From: an uncultured Chloroflexota bacterium
Lineage (GTDB): Bacteria > Chloroflexota > Dehalococcoidia > UBA3495
NCBI GenBank assembly: GCA_913052545.1
Contig: CAJXEF010000096.1
Location: forward strand, 1-8,626
DNA: 8,626 nucleotides
Direction of reading: 5' to 3'
Shown: positions 5,956 through 8,626 of the stretch, in pieces
Layout of the letters: the number at the start of each line of letters is the position of its first letter
How positions within the stretch are numbered: the stretch's first letter is position 1
Translations under genes and position numbers: made by a program
The notes under the pieces: model-generated
The model's database searches: none
The model's input: only the letters and a program-made list of their open reading frames with translations
What the model was told of the DNA's origin: nothing

Positions 5956-7197
5956 TTGCGTATTCTCCACTTTTCAGATTTACATATCGGCGTAGAAAAT
6001 TACGGCAGGCTTGATCCTGAGACTGGCCTCTCGACTCGCCTAGGGGATTTCCTAGGGTCGCTTGATGAGGTAGTTGCTTGCGCAGTAGAAGAAAAAATAG
6101 ATCTTGTGCTTTTGGCGGGAGACGCTTATAAAGGGCGAGATCCATCTCAAACACATCAAAGGGAATTTGCCAAAAGGCTATCGCGCCTCTCCAACGAAGG
6201 CATACCAACTTTCATATTGGTTGGAAATCATGATTTGCCTAATGCCGTTAGTAGGGCCACGGCCGTCGAGATTTTTAGAACTCTCCAAGTACCCAGACTT
6301 TATATTGGGGATAGCCTGCAAAACTATCTAGTCCCAACCGCCAACGGACCAATACAGATTTTAGCTGTTCCGTGGCCCAGGAGAGGCGGCTTACTAAGTA
6401 GGGAAGAGTCTAGAGGATTGACGATCGATGAAATCCGTCAGGAGTTAGAAAACCGAATAACACTAGCGATTCAAGATCGTATATCTCAATTGGACCCGGG
6501 CATTCCGGCAATTCTCACAGGACATCTTACTGTCAACGGTGCCACAGTCGGAACAGAAAGATCAATGATGCTCGGCCAGGATCACGTTCTTTTAGCAAGT
6601 ACGCTCCATCAACCCCAATTAGAATACGTTGCCCTAGGACATATCCACAAACACCAAATCCTACGAGACGACCCCCCTATGATCGTATATTCCGGGAGTC
6701 TTCAGCGGGTAGATTTCACCGAAGAGCCAGATCAAAAAGGGTTTTGTTTAATTGATTTAGATCAAGAAGCTCCCCAAGGGCAAAGGTTGACAAATTTCGA
6801 ATTCAGAAAAGTTGATGCCAGAAAATTTTTAACCATAGATGTGGAGATTAAAGCAGGAGACCCAGACCCCACCGATACGGTTATCAATGAGATAAAGACC
6901 AAGGACATTGATGACGCTGTCGTAAGAATCCGGATTTCAATTCCTTCAGAATTAGAGACACATCTAAGAGAGTCGGAAATTCGTTTGTCTCTGGAAACGG
7001 CCCACTATATAGCAGCAATAAACAAAGAATCAGAAGACAACCGCAGAACAAGAATTGATTATGATGTTGCCGAGGGATTACAACCCAACCAAGCTTTGAG
7101 ATTATACGTTCAAGGTAAGAATTATACCGATACCCGACAACAGAAATTGATTAGTTATGGCGATGAGATTATAAATTCAGAACCGGTTGAGCTTTGA
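5956..7197 (+). CDS. sbcD: SbcD/Mre11-type DNA exonuclease subunit (metallophosphoesterase)
   Basis: This 413-residue protein has the Mre11/SbcD calcineurin-like nuclease fold. SbcD with the SbcC ATPase trims and opens DNA ends and hairpins during repair. All five phosphoesterase motifs are present: FSDLHIG with Asp8/His10, AGDAYKG with Asp56, VGNHD (89-93), TGHL with His190, and GHIHKH with His229/His231. The segment VYSGSLQRVDFTEEPDQKGF after motif V is typical of SbcD. Residues from about 280 on form the less conserved cap region. The start is TTG at 5956; the protein begins directly at the first strand (RILHFSDLHIG), and no in-frame ATG or GTG occurs upstream. A weak AAGG lies about 12 bases before it. 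No sbcC follows; the next gene is a peptidase behind its own promoter. Confidence 0.9.
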   Translation: MRILHFSDLHIGVENYGRLDPETGLSTRLGDFLGSLDEVVACAVEEKIDLVLLAGDAYKGRDPSQTHQREFAKRLSRLSNEGIPTFILVGNHDLPNAVSRATAVEIFRTLQVPRLYIGDSLQNYLVPTANGPIQILAVPWPRRGGLLSREESRGLTIDEIRQELENRITLAIQDRISQLDPGIPAILTGHLTVNGATVGTERSMMLGQDHVLLASTLHQPQLEYVALGHIHKHQILRDDPPMIVYSGSLQRVDFTEEPDQKGFCLIDLDQEAPQGQRLTNFEFRKVDARKFLTIDVEIKAGDPDPTDTVINEIKTKDIDDAVVRIRISIPSELETHLRESEIRLSLETAHYIAAINKESEDNRRTRIDYDVAEGLQPNQALRLYVQGKNYTDTRQQKLISYGDEIINSEPVEL

Positions 7198-7234
7198 TAT
7201 TACTGCTTATTCTCAACCCAAACGAATATTTGGC

Positions 7235-7264
7235 TTGACACATTTTTTAAAACCCCCCTAAAAT
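7235..7264 (+). promoter_or_regulatory. Strong sigma70 promoter for the P1 peptidase operon
   Basis: A perfect -35 TTGACA (7235-7240) and TAAAAT (7259-7264, 5/6) are separated by 18 bases made of T6, A4 and C6 runs. Transcription would start near 7271. This leaves an untranslated leader of about 160 bases before the peptidase ATG at 7434. Confidence 0.6.
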
Positions 7265-7272
7265 TACTGTGC

Positions 7273-7293
7273 CACCCACCTTGAAGGGGGTGA
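7273..7293 (+). promoter_or_regulatory. 5'-terminal hairpin hiding a near-perfect Shine-Dalgarno
   Basis: AAGGGGGTGA (7284-7293) matches the ideal Shine-Dalgarno AAGGAGGTGA at 9 of 10 bases. Immediately upstream, CACCCACC (7274-7281) can pair with GGGGGTG with one bulged A and a TTGAA loop. This would place the hairpin at the very 5' end of the predicted transcript and mask the ribosome site. No U tract follows, so it is not a classical terminator. The pairing was read by eye without an energy calculation. Confidence 0.4.
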
Positions 7294-7295
7294 GT

Positions 7296-7376
7296 TTGAA
7301 TTGTTCCCCACTGCAGCACGCAGCGGGCCGCTGGGATCTCAATGACCGAGACGGCCGACGCCAAATGCATCTTTAG
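7296..7376 (+). CDS. Possible leader peptide (uORF), 26 codons, upstream of the P1 peptidase
   Basis: A TTG at 7296 lies five bases after the AAGGGGG Shine-Dalgarno core. It opens 26 codons (N-terminus MNCSPLQHAAGRWD, ending RRQMHL) closed by TAG at 7374-7376. GTG 7290 in the same frame and TTG 7301 in another frame are alternative starts. The frame is the same as that of the peptidase. After the TAG it stays open to ATG 7434, so the TAG is the only stop between them. The segment is GC-richer than its surroundings and may instead be structured RNA. I recognise no homologue. It is listed because a strong ribosome site here otherwise has no gene. Confidence 0.25.
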   Translation: MNCSPLQHAAGRWDLNDRDGRRQMHL

Positions 7377-7433
7377 ATACATCAGAGCGGTAGCGCTAGA
7401 GTCACCGTTCTTAAGCGCGTCTTCATTAATCCG

Positions 7434-8399
7434 ATGAATTCCACAATCACAGCTGTTCCCGGTCTGATAGCCGGCCATTTCACTAACTTAGTGGATGGGA
7501 CTGGTTGCACCGTAGTTATAGCCCAAGATGGAGCCATAGGCGGAGTAGATGTTCGGGGCGGATCGCCTGGGACCCGCGAAACGGATTTATTACGGCCACT
7601 CCATAGAGTTGAACATGTCCATGCGATAACGCTCAGCGGAGGTAGCGCCTTCGGTCTTGAAGCAGCATCGGGTGTCATGAGGCATCTTTCCGATAACGGA
7701 ATAGGCCTTCATGTCGGACCAGCAATAGTACCCATCGTAGCCTCAGCCATATTGTTTGACCTTGGATTATTGAGTAACGATTCCTTCCCAGGAGCCGAAG
7801 AGGGACGCACGGCCTGCCAGAACGCCAGCCTAGATCCAATCGCCCAAGGAACAGTCGGTGCTGGCACGGGTGCCACCGTAGGAAAAATTTTGGGGATTGA
7901 ACGTGCCGTAAAATCTGGTATTGGTTCCGCATGCCTACGCTTGCCTAGTGGCCCGACGGTAGCGGCGTTAGTCGCAGTGAACGCCATCGGTGGAATAATT
8001 GATTATCACGATTCTACGATTCTGGCAGGCCCCCGGTTAGAAAATGACCGAGGTTATTATGATTCCGTACAACTATTACTCGACGAACAAGTAGAAAAAA
8101 TGACACCTCCATTCAGTAATACCACGATCGGCATTGTTGCTACCGACGCTAGAATTACGAAAGAAGAGGCGAATTTTGTAGCCCAAGTAAGTCATGATGG
8201 TCTTGCCTTAGCTATCCGTCCTTGCCATACCATCCGAGATGGCGACACAATGTTTACCATGGCCACCTGCCATCAAACTGACTCTATCGACATTACTACC
8301 CTCTGTTCCGCCGCTGTCGAGGTAACCGCTCAAGCCGTACTTAATGCCGTTAAATTAGCAACAACTCTTGGCGGTATACCGGCGATCGGAGATATTTAA
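7434..8399 (+). CDS. P1-family (DmpA/NylC-type) self-cleaving N-terminal-nucleophile hydrolase
   Basis: This 321-residue protein belongs to the P1 peptidase family, which includes the aminopeptidase DmpA, beta-peptidases and nylon-oligomer hydrolase NylC. The precursor cleaves itself, freeing a Ser or Thr nucleophile. Family blocks present are GTGCTVVIA, DVRGGSPGTRETDLL (39-53), LSGGSAFGLEAASGVMRHL (67-85), VGAGTGATVGK (141-151) and AVNAIG. The cleavage region SNTTIG predicts a cut between Asn229 and Thr230 as in NylC, giving chains of about 229 and 92 residues. Lys151, Asn183, Asp269 and Asp271 match NylC's other active-site residues by order and spacing. No signal peptide is seen, so it is likely cytoplasmic. 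The natural substrate is probably a small amide or peptide and is unknown. ATG 7434 is the only start after the in-frame TAG at 7374, but it has no Shine-Dalgarno. Confidence 0.92.
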   Translation: MNSTITAVPGLIAGHFTNLVDGTGCTVVIAQDGAIGGVDVRGGSPGTRETDLLRPLHRVEHVHAITLSGGSAFGLEAASGVMRHLSDNGIGLHVGPAIVPIVASAILFDLGLLSNDSFPGAEEGRTACQNASLDPIAQGTVGAGTGATVGKILGIERAVKSGIGSACLRLPSGPTVAALVAVNAIGGIIDYHDSTILAGPRLENDRGYYDSVQLLLDEQVEKMTPPFSNTTIGIVATDARITKEEANFVAQVSHDGLALAIRPCHTIRDGDTMFTMATCHQTDSIDITTLCSAAVEVTAQAVLNAVKLATTLGGIPAIGDI

Positions 8400-8400
8400 T

Positions 8401-8626
8401 TTGCATTCAAATGATCTCAAAATTGGATTTATTGGGATTGGCAAAATGGGTAAGGCTTTAGCTCTAGCGCTGGCCCATAGCGGGTATAGAGTCACTGCAT
8501 GTCATAGCCGGAACACTAGTTCAACAGAGTGGCTATTGGGTCATATTCCTAACTGTCATATCGTCTCTACGGGACAGGAAGTAGTAAATGAAACTAATCT
8601 AGTATTTCTAACGATACCCGACGATT
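8401..8626 (+). CDS. Rossmann-like/DUF2520 oxidoreductase-like protein, N-terminal part (runs off the right edge)
   Basis: 75 codons are visible. The N-terminus has a NAD(P)-binding Rossmann motif, IGFIGIGKMGKALALALAHSGY, with GxGxxG at about residues 12-17 and then a CHSRN turn. The end LVFLTIPDD matches the aDLVFLTVPDD block that marks Rossmann-like/DUF2520 proteins (COG5495). A pyrroline-5-carboxylate reductase or other 6-phosphogluconate-type dehydrogenase is the main alternative, since the C-terminal domain is outside the window. The start is TTG at 8401, one base after the peptidase stop (TAA-T-TTG), with GGAG nine bases upstream inside the end of the peptidase gene. The same stop-one base-TTG junction occurs at gatC/gatA. 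It is co-transcribed with the peptidase. Confidence 0.8.
   Translation, partial: MHSNDLKIGFIGIGKMGKALALALAHSGYRVTACHSRNTSSTEWLLGHIPNCHIVSTGQEVVNETNLVFLTIPDD

Noticed and set aside
7216..7248. CCAAA/TTTGG hairpin followed by T6, considered as a terminator for the SbcD-like gene
   Set aside because: The stem is only five pairs and the T run starts more than ten bases later, inside the spacer of a good promoter.
7265..7433. Known riboswitch, T-box or tRNA in the peptidase leader
   Set aside because: I looked by eye for T-box, TPP, cobalamin, SAM, glycine, FMN and tRNA T-arm signatures and found none.
7200..7478. Minus-strand open frame of 92 codons across the gap before the P1 peptidase
   Set aside because: It overlaps the start of the peptidase, the promoter and the leader, shows no recognisable domain, and has low-complexity runs from the promoter spacer.

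Overview
The window looks like part of a free-living bacterial chromosome. It contains half of the GatCAB tRNA amidotransferase, an RNase P RNA, a COG1579 coiled-coil/zinc-ribbon protein, an SbcD-type nuclease and several catabolic-looking enzymes. The mix of an SDR, a double-VOC protein, a split MaoC-type hydratase pair, a P1 peptidase and a DUF2520 protein, together with moderate base composition and frequent TTG starts, fits an uncultivated Chloroflexota/Dehalococcoidia lineage such as SAR202. That placement is inference from gene content and was not tested. No insertion sequence, integrase, phage gene, CRISPR array or tRNA was seen.

Left part, minus strand (about 1-4450): seven genes are read right to left. 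They are a PHP-domain metallohydrolase, a FAS1-type MaoC N-domain protein, a MaoC-fold partner, a tandem VOC protein, an SDR oxidoreductase, gatC and the start of gatA. The PHP-to-VOC genes are tightly packed and look like one operon behind a candidate promoter at 4423-4451. The SDR and gatCA follow after gaps of about 170 and 160 bases and may have their own promoters. The MaoC pair plus the SDR resembles a hydration/oxidation module acting on acyl-type substrates. However, the MaoC-fold partner and the VOC protein both lack the usual catalytic or metal residues, so the chemistry is uncertain.

Centre (4525-5834), minus strand: a complete A-type RNase P RNA (rnpB) has a well-placed sigma70-like promoter. 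Upstream of it lies the COG1579 gene with a near-consensus promoter. The L15 region of rnpB appears to lack the GGU motif that pairs with the tRNA CCA end.

Right part, plus strand (5956-8626): this holds an SbcD-like nuclease without an adjacent sbcC, then a 236-base gap with a near-consensus promoter and an unusual leader, then a NylC-like P1 self-cleaving hydrolase. One base later a Rossmann/DUF2520 protein starts and runs off the end. The leader is the most interesting unexplained element. It has a near-perfect Shine-Dalgarno folded into a 5'-terminal hairpin, a possible 26-codon leader peptide in the same frame as the peptidase, and no Shine-Dalgarno at the peptidase's own start.
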